Of a DNA stretch of 61,605 bases, positions 1 through 8,440 are shown piece by piece (the first letter of the stretch is position 1; each line of letters opens with the position of its first letter). The notes beneath the pieces are model-generated. The model saw only the letters and a list, made by a program, of their open reading frames with translations, was not told the DNA's origin and did no database searches. The stretch comes from Caedibacter sp. 37-49. Lineage in GTDB: Bacteria > Pseudomonadota > Alphaproteobacteria > Caedimonadales > Caedimonadaceae. The translations under genes were made by a program, and so were the position numbers. The stretch covers positions 1 to 61,605 of the forward strand of contig MKUV01000032.1 of the NCBI GenBank assembly GCA_001898725.1, read 5' to 3'.

Positions 1-151
1 GCTTACCCTTATACCCTATCACACATCGTTACTTTTTTCAATAGAAATATGTACAAAAATAAGGAATTAATGATATTTATTGGAAATAGCATTAGTTTTT
101 TCTTAATTTTCTTAAGCTACTCTATTTAAAAAATAATAAAAATATAAAACC

Positions 152-889
152 ATGATACTTTCATATTTTAAATTACTACTTCATTTAAGTTTCATCTATT
201 TTGTTATTACTCCTATAGAAAACTGCTGGGGATCGGCAATAGATACAAAGGAGGATAGTGAAAAAAGAAATTTTCCCAAAAAAGCACTTCCAGAAGACAA
301 GATTTACAATGAGAAAATTGATTTAGAAGAAGCGATCCGTCCTTTAAGAGATAATCTTATCTTTTTAACAGAAACGCCTCCTGAAATTAGAGGTATATTG
401 TCTTTTAAAATTCGAAAACAACGTAAAATTCCTTCTCTTAAGAGTTTTCGTGTCTCTTATGTTCCTTCTCAGTTCATAGAAGACATTACGTATCTAGAAA
501 ATTTTACAAAATCTTTGTGCAACAAATCTGGTAAACAAATTGAATGCATTTTTGCATGTGATTCTGAAGAACTTTTCTGTTACCAAGAACTTTTTAAAGT
601 AAAATCTAGGCTTTCAGATAATTCAAAAATAGTTGATATTAAAAAAGCAATGTTTTTCTATAAATCTCCTATAGTTGTTGCTCTGGCTATCTCTAAAAAA
701 GAACAATCTATCCTAACGAAATTATTAGTTGTTTATGAATTTAATGATGAGAATTTAGCATTTAGTGCCAGAGATTTATTAAAGGGAGATAATAGCCCTT
801 CTTTAGTATTGACTTACACAATTCTCCAATTGTTTGCTTTTGAAGCTTGGGTACCTTGTAACGTAAACCTCATAAATCATTGTGCCTAA
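152..889 (+). CDS. Exported protein of unknown function
   Basis: A 245-residue protein that I do not recognise. The first 28 or so residues (a short basic-free start, then a run rich in L, I, F and V, ending near ENCWGS) look like a signal peptide or membrane anchor. The rest is hydrophilic and charged, with four cysteines clustered around residues 122-147, which would suit a disulfide-containing periplasmic domain. No catalytic motif is visible. It stands alone ahead of the next gene, separated by about 65 bases. The ATG at 152 follows an AT-rich stretch without an obvious Shine-Dalgarno, so the start is only moderately sure. Confidence 0.6.
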   Translation: MILSYFKLLLHLSFIYFVITPIENCWGSAIDTKEDSEKRNFPKKALPEDKIYNEKIDLEEAIRPLRDNLIFLTETPPEIRGILSFKIRKQRKIPSLKSFRVSYVPSQFIEDITYLENFTKSLCNKSGKQIECIFACDSEELFCYQELFKVKSRLSDNSKIVDIKKAMFFYKSPIVVALAISKKEQSILTKLLVVYEFNDENLAFSARDLLKGDNSPSLVLTYTILQLFAFEAWVPCNVNLINHCA

Positions 890-954
890 AACTTATTTGA
901 TATCTTGAAGATTTCAAATTAAGGTACCTTTTCATATTAAAATGGAGCGTTTGT

Positions 955-1902
955 ATGAGATCCTTATTTCCTTCTATTGAACCTTACGATTCTGGAATGT
1001 TACAAGTTGACGAAATCCATAAAATATATTGGGAACAATGTGGAAATCCTCAAGGTGTACCTGTGGTTTTTCTTCATGGTGGACCAGGATATGGCTCTTC
1101 TCCAACCAGCAGAAGGTTCTTTGATCCTAGCCATTATAGAATCATCGTTTTTGATCAAAGAGGCGCCGGTAGATCTCTTCCTCTTGGAGAAATGAAAAAC
1201 AATACAACGCTACTTCTCATTGAAGATATGGAAAAACTTAGAACTCTTTTAGGAATTGAAAAATGGATATTATTTGGAGGATCTTGGGGAAGTACGTTAG
1301 CGCTCGCCTATGCCGAACATCATCCTAACAAATGTTTAGGCTTAATTTTGAGAGGTATCTTTCTATGTCGCCCGCAAGAAATTAATTGGTTTTTCAATGG
1401 AATGAGAAATATTTTTCCCGAAATATGGGAGCGCTTTTCAAGCTATATTCCTCAATCAGAAAGAGCGAACTTATTAAAGGCCTATAACAAAAGGGTTTTT
1501 GATCCAAATCATGAGATTTATTTACCTGCTTGCAAGGAATATTTTCGCTACGAATTAAGCCAATCAATGCTTAATCCCACACCTGAACAAATCGAAGAAA
1601 TTTGTAAAGATGAAGTGGCAGCTATCGGTCTTGCGCGTGCAGAAGTGCATTACTTCTCACACAACATTTTTTTGGAAGAAAACCAGCTTCTGCGTGACAT
1701 CCATAAAATCCGCCATTTGCCCTGTATTATTATTCATGGCAGATACGATATTGTTTGTCCGATTATTTCAGCATTTGATCTTGTTCATGAATGGCCAGAA
1801 GCTGACTTTAACATTGTCCAATTAGGTGGACATTCAGCTTTTGATCCTGGAATACTTGACGCTTTAATTAAGTCTACCGAAAAAGCAAGAAATTGGAAAT
1901 AG
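955..1902 (+). CDS. pip: Proline iminopeptidase (alpha/beta hydrolase, S33)
   Basis: Cytosolic exopeptidase that releases N-terminal proline from peptides. The 315-residue length is usual for the family. Visible features are the oxyanion-hole motif HGGPG at residues 41-45, the nucleophile elbow GGSWG with Ser110, the family segment LILRGIFL around 130, the acid Asp265 in GRYDIVCP, and the base His293 in GGHSAFDPG. All three catalytic residues are present, so the enzyme should be active. A GGAG ribosome-binding site lies just before the ATG. In a peptide-scavenging, host-associated bacterium it would serve amino-acid recovery; that role is inferred. Confidence 0.93.
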   Translation: MRSLFPSIEPYDSGMLQVDEIHKIYWEQCGNPQGVPVVFLHGGPGYGSSPTSRRFFDPSHYRIIVFDQRGAGRSLPLGEMKNNTTLLLIEDMEKLRTLLGIEKWILFGGSWGSTLALAYAEHHPNKCLGLILRGIFLCRPQEINWFFNGMRNIFPEIWERFSSYIPQSERANLLKAYNKRVFDPNHEIYLPACKEYFRYELSQSMLNPTPEQIEEICKDEVAAIGLARAEVHYFSHNIFLEENQLLRDIHKIRHLPCIIIHGRYDIVCPIISAFDLVHEWPEADFNIVQLGGHSAFDPGILDALIKSTEKARNWK

Positions 1903-2088
1903 ATGTTTGATTATTAAAGAATAAATAATGTATACTTTTTCTCAAAAATTAGCTAAAAATTTTACAAAAAGACATCCGTTTTGACACACTCAAAAGGGCG
2001 ATAATAAAAAGTTGAAAGCTTAAAAGAAGCTCTTACATTCGTCTTTTTCATTAAGGGGTGTAATCAAAAAGAAAGGTATACTTGGAAT

Positions 2089-2781
2089 ATGACTTTAAAT
2101 ACAACTTTGCCTGAGGGTTTTGTTTATCTTAATGCGATAGACCCTAGTATTCAAACTTCTTTAAGATATTTTGGAAATCATAATTTTATTGGTGAACCTA
2201 TTGAAGGTTATACTTCTAATCATGTAATTATGACAGAAGCGGCTGCTAAGGCTCTATCAAAAGCACAATCTATGTTTAAAACTGATAACTATTCTATTGT
2301 TGTCTATGATAGTTATCGCCCTCAAACAGCTGTTAATCATTTTGTACGCTGGAGCCAAGATGTCCATGATAACAAAATGAAGGCTTTATATTACCCTCGT
2401 GTTAATAAAGCAGATGTTTTTGATCTAGGTTATATTTCAAAAAAATCAGGCCATTCTCGCGGTAGCACAATTGATCTCACTCTTATCCATAAAAACTCTA
2501 TACTTACAGAAATAAAATTCCAATCAAGGATCTTAAATACTGGCGTTGAAATTTCTTTTCTAGAAGATGGCACAATTGATATGGGTTCTTCTTTTGACTT
2601 ATTTGATGAAGCCTCTCATTTTCAAAATGATCTTATAACGTCAGAACATTTAAGCAGGCGTAATTATTTAAAGGAAGTGATGGAAGTTTGTGGCTTTAAA
2701 GCATACGCGAAAGAATGGTGGCACTTCACTTTAAAGGATGAGCCTTTTCCTGATACTTATTTTGACTTTCCAGTAAGATAA
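2089..2781 (+). CDS. D-alanyl-D-alanine dipeptidase, VanX/DdpX family (M15D)
   Basis: Zinc dipeptidase that hydrolyses D-Ala-D-Ala. The protein has 230 residues. The zinc ligands are readable as His122 and Asp129 in GHSRGSTIDL and His212 in KEWWHF. The catalytic base is Glu209, and the substrate-binding arginine is Arg77 in DSYRPQ. No signal peptide is visible, so it probably acts in the cytosol on D-Ala-D-Ala recovered from cell-wall turnover, as DdpX does. No vanH, vanA or vanS/vanR homologue lies nearby, so glycopeptide resistance is not indicated. The neighbours are a peptidase upstream and two membrane acyltransferases downstream. Confidence 0.88.
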   Translation: MTLNTTLPEGFVYLNAIDPSIQTSLRYFGNHNFIGEPIEGYTSNHVIMTEAAAKALSKAQSMFKTDNYSIVVYDSYRPQTAVNHFVRWSQDVHDNKMKALYYPRVNKADVFDLGYISKKSGHSRGSTIDLTLIHKNSILTEIKFQSRILNTGVEISFLEDGTIDMGSSFDLFDEASHFQNDLITSEHLSRRNYLKEVMEVCGFKAYAKEWWHFTLKDEPFPDTYFDFPVR

Positions 2782-2864
2782 TACTTTTGTTTCAAAACTT
2801 TTCTTATTTATTTAATTTTAGATAAAGGATACTCTTGCCTGAGTGAAATTAGGGAGTTTTTAAA

Positions 2865-4109
2865 ATGCAACAGCTCAACAGACATGTCTTTATAGACTAC
2901 TTAAGAGGGTTTCTAGTGGCACTTGTGGTTTTGGATCACGCATGTCATGCTTATACAGAATACTACTCTAAGTTTTGGTTTTTTCCTGATTTTGAGACCA
3001 GCATTTTTTTCGATATTTTCCATCTCCACAATGATAGTTTTATGATGCCGTCACTCTTCTTCTTAGCGGGACTTTTTGTTCTTCCTTCCTTACAACGGCG
3101 TGGTTATTTAAGTTTTGCAAAAGAGCGTTTTTTAAGGCTTATCATTCCATACTTGGTTGGTCTTCCTTTGATTAGCCCCCTTCTCTCTTACCCTCGCTAT
3201 TTGTTAAATGAAAACGCCAATATTAGTTATTGGCAATATCTCACTGAAGTCTGGGTAAATCGGTTACAAGCTGGACCTTTCTGGTTTCTTTATTACCTCG
3301 TATTGCTAAGCACAATTGCAGTTATCTTATATGCTGTTGTGCCAAAACTCTTTATTTTTATTGGAAGGTTTGCAAGTTGGTTAATTGAGAAACCTCTTCG
3401 CGGTTTTGCCATTTTTGCTTTAATGAGTGCGATTATTCTAGGAATCAGCGATCTTATTTGGGGCGCGCCATGGTGGATTGGCTGGTGGGCAGACTATAAA
3501 TTCTTTTATGTGCGTGGTTCACGATTTATCCTCAAAGCATTTTATTTCTTCCTCGGAGCTGGTTTCTCACAAATTTCTATTCTTAATAATAAAGTATTTT
3601 GGGAAAACTTAGGAAACAATTGGCAAAAGTGGGCTCTATTTACGTTAGGAGTTGCTCTTTGTTACATGAGTTATACACTCAGCTACTTTAATGAAGGCGC
3701 TTATAGTGACCATATTCGTTATTATGTTGCTGAGCAAAGAGCTTATGATATTAATTTATCAGACATTATCTCTGGTTTCTGGCCCGTTTTTTTCGAACAT
3801 GCCCCTAAAGTATTACTTAGAACGACTCTTTTAGGCATTTTTATTTGCTCACAGTTAGTGACTTACCTCGCTGTTTTTTATCGTTTCTTAAATAAAGACA
3901 ACCTTCAGTGGGCTTCACTTGCTGCAGCTGCCTATGGAATTTATATTATTCACGAGCCCTTTGTTGTGTGGTCACATTGGTTCTTCTATGGTGGTCAAGC
4001 TCCCCTCTTAGTGCGCTTTATTGTCGCAGGTTTTGGTTCATTGTTTCTTTCTTGGTTGATTGTAAATAAAGTGCTTTTGCGCCTTCCAGGCTTCAAGCGT
4101 ATTCTTTAA
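2865..4109 (+). CDS. Membrane acyltransferase 3 family protein, OpgC-like (copy 1)
   Basis: Polytopic inner-membrane protein of 414 residues with about ten hydrophobic segments. The N-terminus FIDYLRGFLVALVVLDHACH contains the Arg-x10-His arrangement used by acyltransferase-3 proteins to move acyl groups across the membrane. The closest family I can name is the OpgC/MdoC type that succinylates periplasmic glucans; the acceptor here is unknown, and no opgG or opgH homologue is present. An identical-architecture paralogue follows 19 bases downstream, with shared segments such as SDLxWGAPWWIGW, so this is a tandem duplication. Confidence 0.8.
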   Translation: MQQLNRHVFIDYLRGFLVALVVLDHACHAYTEYYSKFWFFPDFETSIFFDIFHLHNDSFMMPSLFFLAGLFVLPSLQRRGYLSFAKERFLRLIIPYLVGLPLISPLLSYPRYLLNENANISYWQYLTEVWVNRLQAGPFWFLYYLVLLSTIAVILYAVVPKLFIFIGRFASWLIEKPLRGFAIFALMSAIILGISDLIWGAPWWIGWWADYKFFYVRGSRFILKAFYFFLGAGFSQISILNNKVFWENLGNNWQKWALFTLGVALCYMSYTLSYFNEGAYSDHIRYYVAEQRAYDINLSDIISGFWPVFFEHAPKVLLRTTLLGIFICSQLVTYLAVFYRFLNKDNLQWASLAAAAYGIYIIHEPFVVWSHWFFYGGQAPLLVRFIVAGFGSLFLSWLIVNKVLLRLPGFKRIL

Positions 4110-4128
4110 AAAATAAAGGAAAAGCTAG

Positions 4129-5379
4129 ATGAAAGAACAACAGCGTTACCTTTTTATTGATTACCTTCGTGGCTTTATCTTTGCGCTTATGGCTGTCGAT
4201 CATGCCTTACATGCGTATGCCCAAAATTGGGGACAATTTTGGTTTATTGCCGATCATGATAGAAGTGAAATTTGGGATGCTTTTTATCTTTTTGATCAAA
4301 GTATTATTATGCCAATGCTTTTCTTCATCACGGGGCTTTGGGTAATACCCTCTCTCAAAAGACATGGCTTTCAAAAATATTTGAGTCGACGCCTTGTAAA
4401 ATTAGCAATTCCATTTGTTGTTTGTATCCCTTTGATTGTTCCTTTATTAACGTATCCCCGCTATATCCTGACAATTGATCCAATGATTGGCTATTTTGAG
4501 TATTGGTTTAATGTTTTTTTAAGTGGGAAAAAGCTTCAAGCAGGTCCGTTATGGGTTATGTATGGAATGTTTTTATATAGTATGATTTTAGTAGCTTTTA
4601 ACACTATTCCTAATTTTATGGTAAGGTGGAGTAATTTTATACGCCATTTGGTTGATAAACCAATTTTTGGCTTTAGTTTTATCCTACTTTTAAGTGCCCT
4701 AATTTTAGGGATTAGTGATCTCACTTGGGGTGCGCCTTGGTGGATTGGATGGGGCGTATTCTATTTGCAAGGTGCGCGCTTCTTGCTTTACTTCCTATAT
4801 TTCATGTTAGGAGCTGGCGTAAGTTATTCTGGTCTTTTAGAAGATCGATTTTTTTGGAAAAGGCTTACAGACAGGCTTCCATTATGGGCAGGTGGTATGC
4901 TAGCTGCAGCTTTCGCTTATGTAGGGTATGCCTTATTTTTTATACAAGACGGTGCCTACAGTGATACTGTTCGGTACGCATTCCATGATTTCTTTACGGT
5001 CGAGGGGTCATGGAGCATGATAACACATTTTTTAAACCATCAAGGATGGGAATTAATTTTAGACCATGCGCCACGCATATTAATTCGAACGACACTTCAC
5101 GGCATTTTATGTCTTTTTCAAGTCTTAACTTTATTAGCTTTTTTTTATAAGTATATTAATAAACAACACGCAACTTGGGATTCACTCGCGCAAAGTTGTT
5201 ATGGTATCTTTTTAACGCATGAAGCGATGGTTATTTGGCTTCAATATATTTTCATTGGGATTGAACTACCCCAGAGTTTAAAAATTATCATTATCTCATG
5301 CTTAGGACTAGGAGGAGCATGGCTTCTAACAGAGAAATGGTTACTTAAGATTCCTCTTCTCAAAAAAGTTATAGGTTAG
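4129..5379 (+). CDS. Membrane acyltransferase 3 family protein, OpgC-like (copy 2)
   Basis: A 416-residue paralogue of the preceding gene, 19 bases downstream and presumably cotranscribed. It has the same membrane topology and the same N-terminal Arg-x10-His motif (DYLRGFIFALMAVDHALH). The cores ISDLTWGAPWWIGW and DHAPRILIRTTL match the first copy closely, while the extramembrane loops differ. That suggests divergence toward a second acyl donor or acceptor rather than recent duplication. The last codons overlap by four bases the 3' end of a minus-strand pseudogene. The substrate is unknown. Confidence 0.8.
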   Translation: MKEQQRYLFIDYLRGFIFALMAVDHALHAYAQNWGQFWFIADHDRSEIWDAFYLFDQSIIMPMLFFITGLWVIPSLKRHGFQKYLSRRLVKLAIPFVVCIPLIVPLLTYPRYILTIDPMIGYFEYWFNVFLSGKKLQAGPLWVMYGMFLYSMILVAFNTIPNFMVRWSNFIRHLVDKPIFGFSFILLLSALILGISDLTWGAPWWIGWGVFYLQGARFLLYFLYFMLGAGVSYSGLLEDRFFWKRLTDRLPLWAGGMLAAAFAYVGYALFFIQDGAYSDTVRYAFHDFFTVEGSWSMITHFLNHQGWELILDHAPRILIRTTLHGILCLFQVLTLLAFFYKYINKQHATWDSLAQSCYGIFLTHEAMVIWLQYIFIGIELPQSLKIIIISCLGLGGAWLLTEKWLLKIPLLKKVIG

Positions 5380-5848
5380 GGAAAAGAAATTTTCATACCT
5401 TGATAAGCGAAAAAACATTTTTTCCATTGTTTTTGTGCCTCTTGCTCTATTTTAAAGAGAATATCCACTGTATGCGCTGGATTATGATGATAGAAAGCAA
5501 GCTTTTTCGTTTTAGCAATTTGTTGCAAGCCTAAGCCCTTCTTACCACGTTGAATGGCCCCAGCCTTGTTTCTGGGAAAATTCATCCTCTTTATACATAG
5601 AATCATAAATGGCTAAATCCGCTAATATGATCAAAATGCATGTGTGAAAGAAAAAGTGTAGCTTGATTTATATTGACCTTATCTATTTTTTCTCCTAAAT
5701 CTTTAAGACCTGATCCAGCATCAAAAATAAAAATACTATCTTTATGAGTGACACTAATACAACTTGTATGGCCTCCAAAATGAGTGTACTCAGGTGAATT
5801 CATAGGAATAAAACCACGTACGCCCCAAAATTCAACATTTGTCTTCAT
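5376..5848 (-). pseudogene. Decayed MBL-fold metallohydrolase
   Basis: Remnant of a metallo-beta-lactamase-fold hydrolase. The N-terminal part (ATG at 5848) reads EFWGVRGFIPM, GGHTSC and the zinc motif SHMHFDHISGF, then meets a stop just after SHL. In another frame the DNA continues as KQGWGHSTW, which is the C-terminal family motif, and stops. After one more frame change it reads KKLAFYHHNPAH, the family's C-terminal His-containing segment. The middle of the fold, including further metal ligands, is missing. The gene has therefore suffered a large internal deletion plus at least one frameshift. Intact relatives are around 260-280 residues. Confidence 0.8.
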
Positions 5849-5921
5849 ATTCGTCTTTTTTTCATTCACTTTATGGCTTATGCTACACTTTTTAAATGCA
5901 TAAAAAAGAAGGCCTGTATTA

Positions 5922-6293
5922 ATGCATAAAATATTAATGGTAGATGATGAACCAGATCTCGACATTCTTATTCAACAAGGTTTCCGTAAAGAAATTAGAG
6001 ACGGACTTTATAATTTCATTTTTGCGCGGCATGGTGCCGAAGCTTTGGAATTAATGGAGAAGAATCTAGATATTAAGCTTGTTTTAACAGATCTTAACAT
6101 GCCTGAAATGAATGGGCTTGAGCTTTTAGCTCGTCTTAAGCGTTACTATTCTGATTTGAAAGTTATCATCTTATCTGCGTACGGAGATTCAGAAAGTCGC
6201 TCTGTGGCACTTTCAGCAGGAGCTGCTGATTTTCTGACAAAACCTATCGTCTTTTCCGAATTGCAGTCAAAGTTAAAATCATTACTTTTCTAA
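5922..6293 (+). CDS. Single-domain response regulator (CheY-like receiver)
   Basis: A 123-residue stand-alone receiver domain with no output domain. The acidic pocket is VDDEPD near the N-terminus, the phospho-acceptor aspartate is in LTDLNMPEMNG, the switch Ser is in ILSAYGD, and the conserved Lys is in LTKP. All active residues are present, so it should be phosphorylatable. It is divergently placed beside the broken MBL-fold gene. No histidine kinase lies in the window, so its partner is unknown. The orphan FliM at 51 kb has a CheY-binding-type peptide, but any link between the two is speculation. Confidence 0.88.
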   Translation: MHKILMVDDEPDLDILIQQGFRKEIRDGLYNFIFARHGAEALELMEKNLDIKLVLTDLNMPEMNGLELLARLKRYYSDLKVIILSAYGDSESRSVALSAGAADFLTKPIVFSELQSKLKSLLF

Positions 6294-6356
6294 ATCAATT
6301 TAACTAAATAATGCTTGCAACTTATATGAATTCTTCGTAATTTTGCAGCAAATAAT

Positions 6357-6432
<76 letters not shown>

Positions 6433-6690
6433 AATACAACTTTTTGTGATTTATTTATTTTAATTTTTTTCAAACTCAATCTTTAGCATATGTTCTCTTT
6501 TTTTCTCTCTCCATTATTGATTCCTTATTAGATAAATAAATTGTATTAAGAATAAACTATATCGACTTAATACAGGCCTTAAAAAACACAATAATAAATG
6601 AAGTAGAATAGTTGCTTCTCTTTAACCTTAAAAATATTCTCTTTTAGTGTTTAGTTAATGAAGTAGTTAACAAGTCGAAAGGTATTGCAA

Positions 6691-6966
6691 ATGTTTGATC
6701 AAAATAATTTATTCTCAATAGATCCTAATGAATTTAAGATTAAAGAGTTTACTTTTCAAGAGCCCAACTCCCCTTCTCAACCCGAAAATCCTCGTCCGCT
6801 TGATGAAAAAAGAAATCCTAATAATCCTAAACCAATTGATGGCGAAGAACCTCACGATCCAAAAAAGGAAACTCCAATTTTAGAGGATATATCAAACCCT
6901 AATACTAATAACAACCCTGGCGATAATTGGGATGAAAACCATCCTATTCGTCCTCTTATAGATTAA
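6691..6966 (+). CDS. Small acidic Pro/Asn-rich protein, unknown
   Basis: About 91 residues, with low-complexity composition rich in P, N, D, E and K (for example NPNNPKPIDGEEPHDPKK). It is predicted to be disordered, with no signal peptide or membrane segment. I chose the ATG at 6691 because AAAGG at 6678-6682 lies 8 bases upstream; the earlier TTG at 6685 would be too close to it. It is followed closely by a DUF378 membrane protein and a small exported protein, probably one transcript. I do not recognise a family; a secreted effector or surface linker is possible but unsupported. Confidence 0.5.
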   Translation: MFDQNNLFSIDPNEFKIKEFTFQEPNSPSQPENPRPLDEKRNPNNPKPIDGEEPHDPKKETPILEDISNPNTNNNPGDNWDENHPIRPLID

Positions 6967-6997
6967 GTATTTTTTAAATTTACACATGGAGGTTAAA

Positions 6998-7234
6998 ATG
7001 ATGACTGAAAATTACAGACGTCCTACCGATACAACATCAGGAGAATATTATTTAAAGTTAGTCTCAAACATAGTAACTATTATAGGAGCCTTAAACTGGG
7101 GCTTAATTGGGATCAATAATTTTAATCTTGTGGCCTATATTTTTGGTCCTGACTTAAGTCGTGCTATCTATATGGTTGTAGGGATCTCTGGAATTTATTT
7201 ATTAATTAAATTATTTATAAAAAGGACACTATAA
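6998..7234 (+). CDS. DUF378 family small membrane protein
   Basis: A 78-residue inner-membrane protein with two hydrophobic segments. The core matches the DUF378 (YuzA-like) pattern: IGALNWGLIGINNFNLVAYIFG, broken by a short loop, then AIYMVVGISGIYLLI. Function is unknown in the family. The GGAGG at 6988-6992 fixes the start at ATG 6998 (or 7001); the upstream ATG at 6986 overlaps this ribosome-binding site and is rejected. The stop TAA shares one base with the ATG of the next gene, implying translational coupling. Confidence 0.75.
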   Translation: MMTENYRRPTDTTSGEYYLKLVSNIVTIIGALNWGLIGINNFNLVAYIFGPDLSRAIYMVVGISGIYLLIKLFIKRTL

Positions 7235-7587
7235 TGTTAAAAAAATTATTTAGATTGTCATCAATTATTACATTAGTCTCTGTTCCAATCTCTCACGCCG
7301 GTGTAATTAATGTTGTAAATGAAAATAATAAAGAACTGTTAATAAAAATTGAAGCTATTGGAGATAGTTCTGCTATTTTAAAACAAACAATTCCTGCTGA
7401 AAATGTTTCTTCTTTTAGCATTAATTCCGATCAGCTCAACGGAAAGAATAACTTTACAATTATGGGAGATACAAGCACTTTTACTTCAGGAGATAAGTGT
7501 AAAAACCTAAGTACAAACAGCGATTATAAGGTTACTTTTACGACAGATACTGTAGGAATAACATGTATTGCTGAGGAAATTTCTTAA
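7234..7587 (+). CDS. Small exported protein, unknown
   Basis: A 117-residue protein starting in the TAATG overlap with the DUF378 gene. Residues 1-22 form a clear signal peptide (MLKKLFRLSSII..., cleavage near SHA|GV). The mature part is beta-rich, Thr/Ser/Asn-rich, and has two cysteines (in DKCKN and GITCI) that could form a disulfide. No family is recognised. A strong hairpin terminator follows 40 bases downstream. Confidence 0.6.
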   Translation: MLKKLFRLSSIITLVSVPISHAGVINVVNENNKELLIKIEAIGDSSAILKQTIPAENVSSFSINSDQLNGKNNFTIMGDTSTFTSGDKCKNLSTNSDYKVTFTTDTVGITCIAEEIS

Positions 7588-7622
7588 ATTAGAAATGTTA
7601 TTAAGTAAAATAATTTTTAAAT

Positions 7623-7653
7623 AAAAAAACCGCACCGTAAGGTGCGGTTTTTC
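7623..7653. terminator. Bidirectional terminator
   Basis: Perfect 10-bp stem AAACCGCACC / GGTGCGGTTT with a GTAA loop, with A-run on one side and T-run on the other. It lies between the convergent exported-protein gene and the porin-like pseudogene. The same 24-base hairpin recurs at 8393-8416. Confidence 0.85.
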
Positions 7654-7673
7654 AATTGATAATTTTGTTTGAA

Positions 7674-8200
7674 CTAAAATTTGTAGCTTGCACGTAAAGT
7701 AAGGTCTGTCACATGCGACTTGATTCTTCCTCTCTCAACAACTTCACAATTTGCAAACTTTACAGCATTTGATTGTTTCTTATAAATTGAATGTGTTGCC
7801 TCTACATCAACAATAATATTTTTAGCTAACATCATAGAAACGCCTAATCCAGGTACAAATGCAACTTTATGCTTTGATACATTACCTCTTGAGATTTTTG
7901 GTGTGAATTCTTTACCATAACCGATATGCAAACCACCTAAAGCGCCTCGTGTTCCAATATCTCTTTTATACTGTACAGGAGTATAACATCCACAATCTTT
8001 CCCAGTCCATTCAGATTTACCTGAACCATAACCAAAGTGACCACCAATATAAAAACCTGTATAATCTTTACAACTTGATTTTGTCATCGCTGTAGGCTCA
8101 GTAGCCCCTGCCCCACTTGAATGTTGGCAATCTGATCCAGGGCTAATGCCGATGATGCAAAAACTGCAGCATTCGCAAGTATAAAACTTAATTTTCTCAT
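7674..8200 (-). pseudogene. Decayed porin-like outer-membrane protein paralogue
   Basis: Degenerate duplicate of the outer-membrane gene at 8441-9136. The ATG at 8200, behind an AGAGGG site, starts a signal peptide MRKLSFILANAAVFASSALA. That frame stops 18 codons later. The barrel sequence (TGFYIGGHFGYGSGKSEW, FVPGLGVSM, HSIYKKQS, SHVTDLTLRASYKF) is in another frame, so one frameshift lies close to the signal-cleavage site. Compared with the intact copy, about 75 residues are missing between GKEF and SKHKVAFVPG, which is several beta strands. An internal reinitiation at 8087 would give a protein without a signal peptide. Confidence 0.8.
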
Positions 8201-8251
8201 TTTTCCCTCTTAGAAACTAATTCACATATTACAATCCGAAAAACCTAACTT

Positions 8252-8296
8252 TTTTCGAATTCCTATTAAAGGAACTTTTTGAATAATTTTGGTCAA
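8252..8296 (-). promoter_or_regulatory. Putative promoter of the porin-like pseudogene
   Basis: The block TTGACCAAAA (ending at 8296) and ATTCGAAAA (8252-8260), 30 bases apart, is also present at nearly the same spacing upstream of the intact paralogue. TTGACC could be the -35 box; the -10 is not clear in either copy. Confidence 0.35.
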
Positions 8297-8390
8297 TTAA
8301 GGACTTGTCTTTTCCTAAGAAGAACTTGATATGTTGCTTTTATACAACGTTTTAGATTTATAGTAGAATTATTTATTCGAATTTAAATAA

Positions 8391-8417
8391 AAAAACCGCA
8401 CCGTAAGGTGCGGTTTC
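8391..8417 (-). terminator. Terminator of the porin-like gene
   Basis: Same hairpin as at 7627-7650 (AAACCGCACC, GTAA, GGTGCGGTTT). Read on the minus strand it ends in a run of T residues, 24 bases after the stop codon of the outer-membrane protein gene. Confidence 0.85.
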
Positions 8418-8440
8418 CTTTAACGTTGAGGTCAGTTAGA

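Noticed and set aside
1981-2006. TTGACA followed by GATAAT as a promoter for the dipeptidase gene
   Set aside because: The spacer is only about 13 bases, too short for a sigma-70 promoter; not listed.
2089-2781. VanX-like gene as part of vancomycin resistance
   Set aside because: No vanH, vanA-type ligase or two-component pair is near, and chromosomal D-Ala-D-Ala dipeptidases serve peptidoglycan recycling.
7674-8087. Shorter porin-like frame as an intact cytosolic gene
   Set aside because: Its signal peptide is present just upstream in another frame, and a block of strands is missing relative to the neighbour, so decay is more likely.
7627-8416. Repeated 24-base hairpin as an insertion-sequence end or CRISPR-like repeat
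   Set aside because: Each copy sits just after a gene end with T-runs, only two copies exist, and they belong to duplicated genes; terminators explain them.
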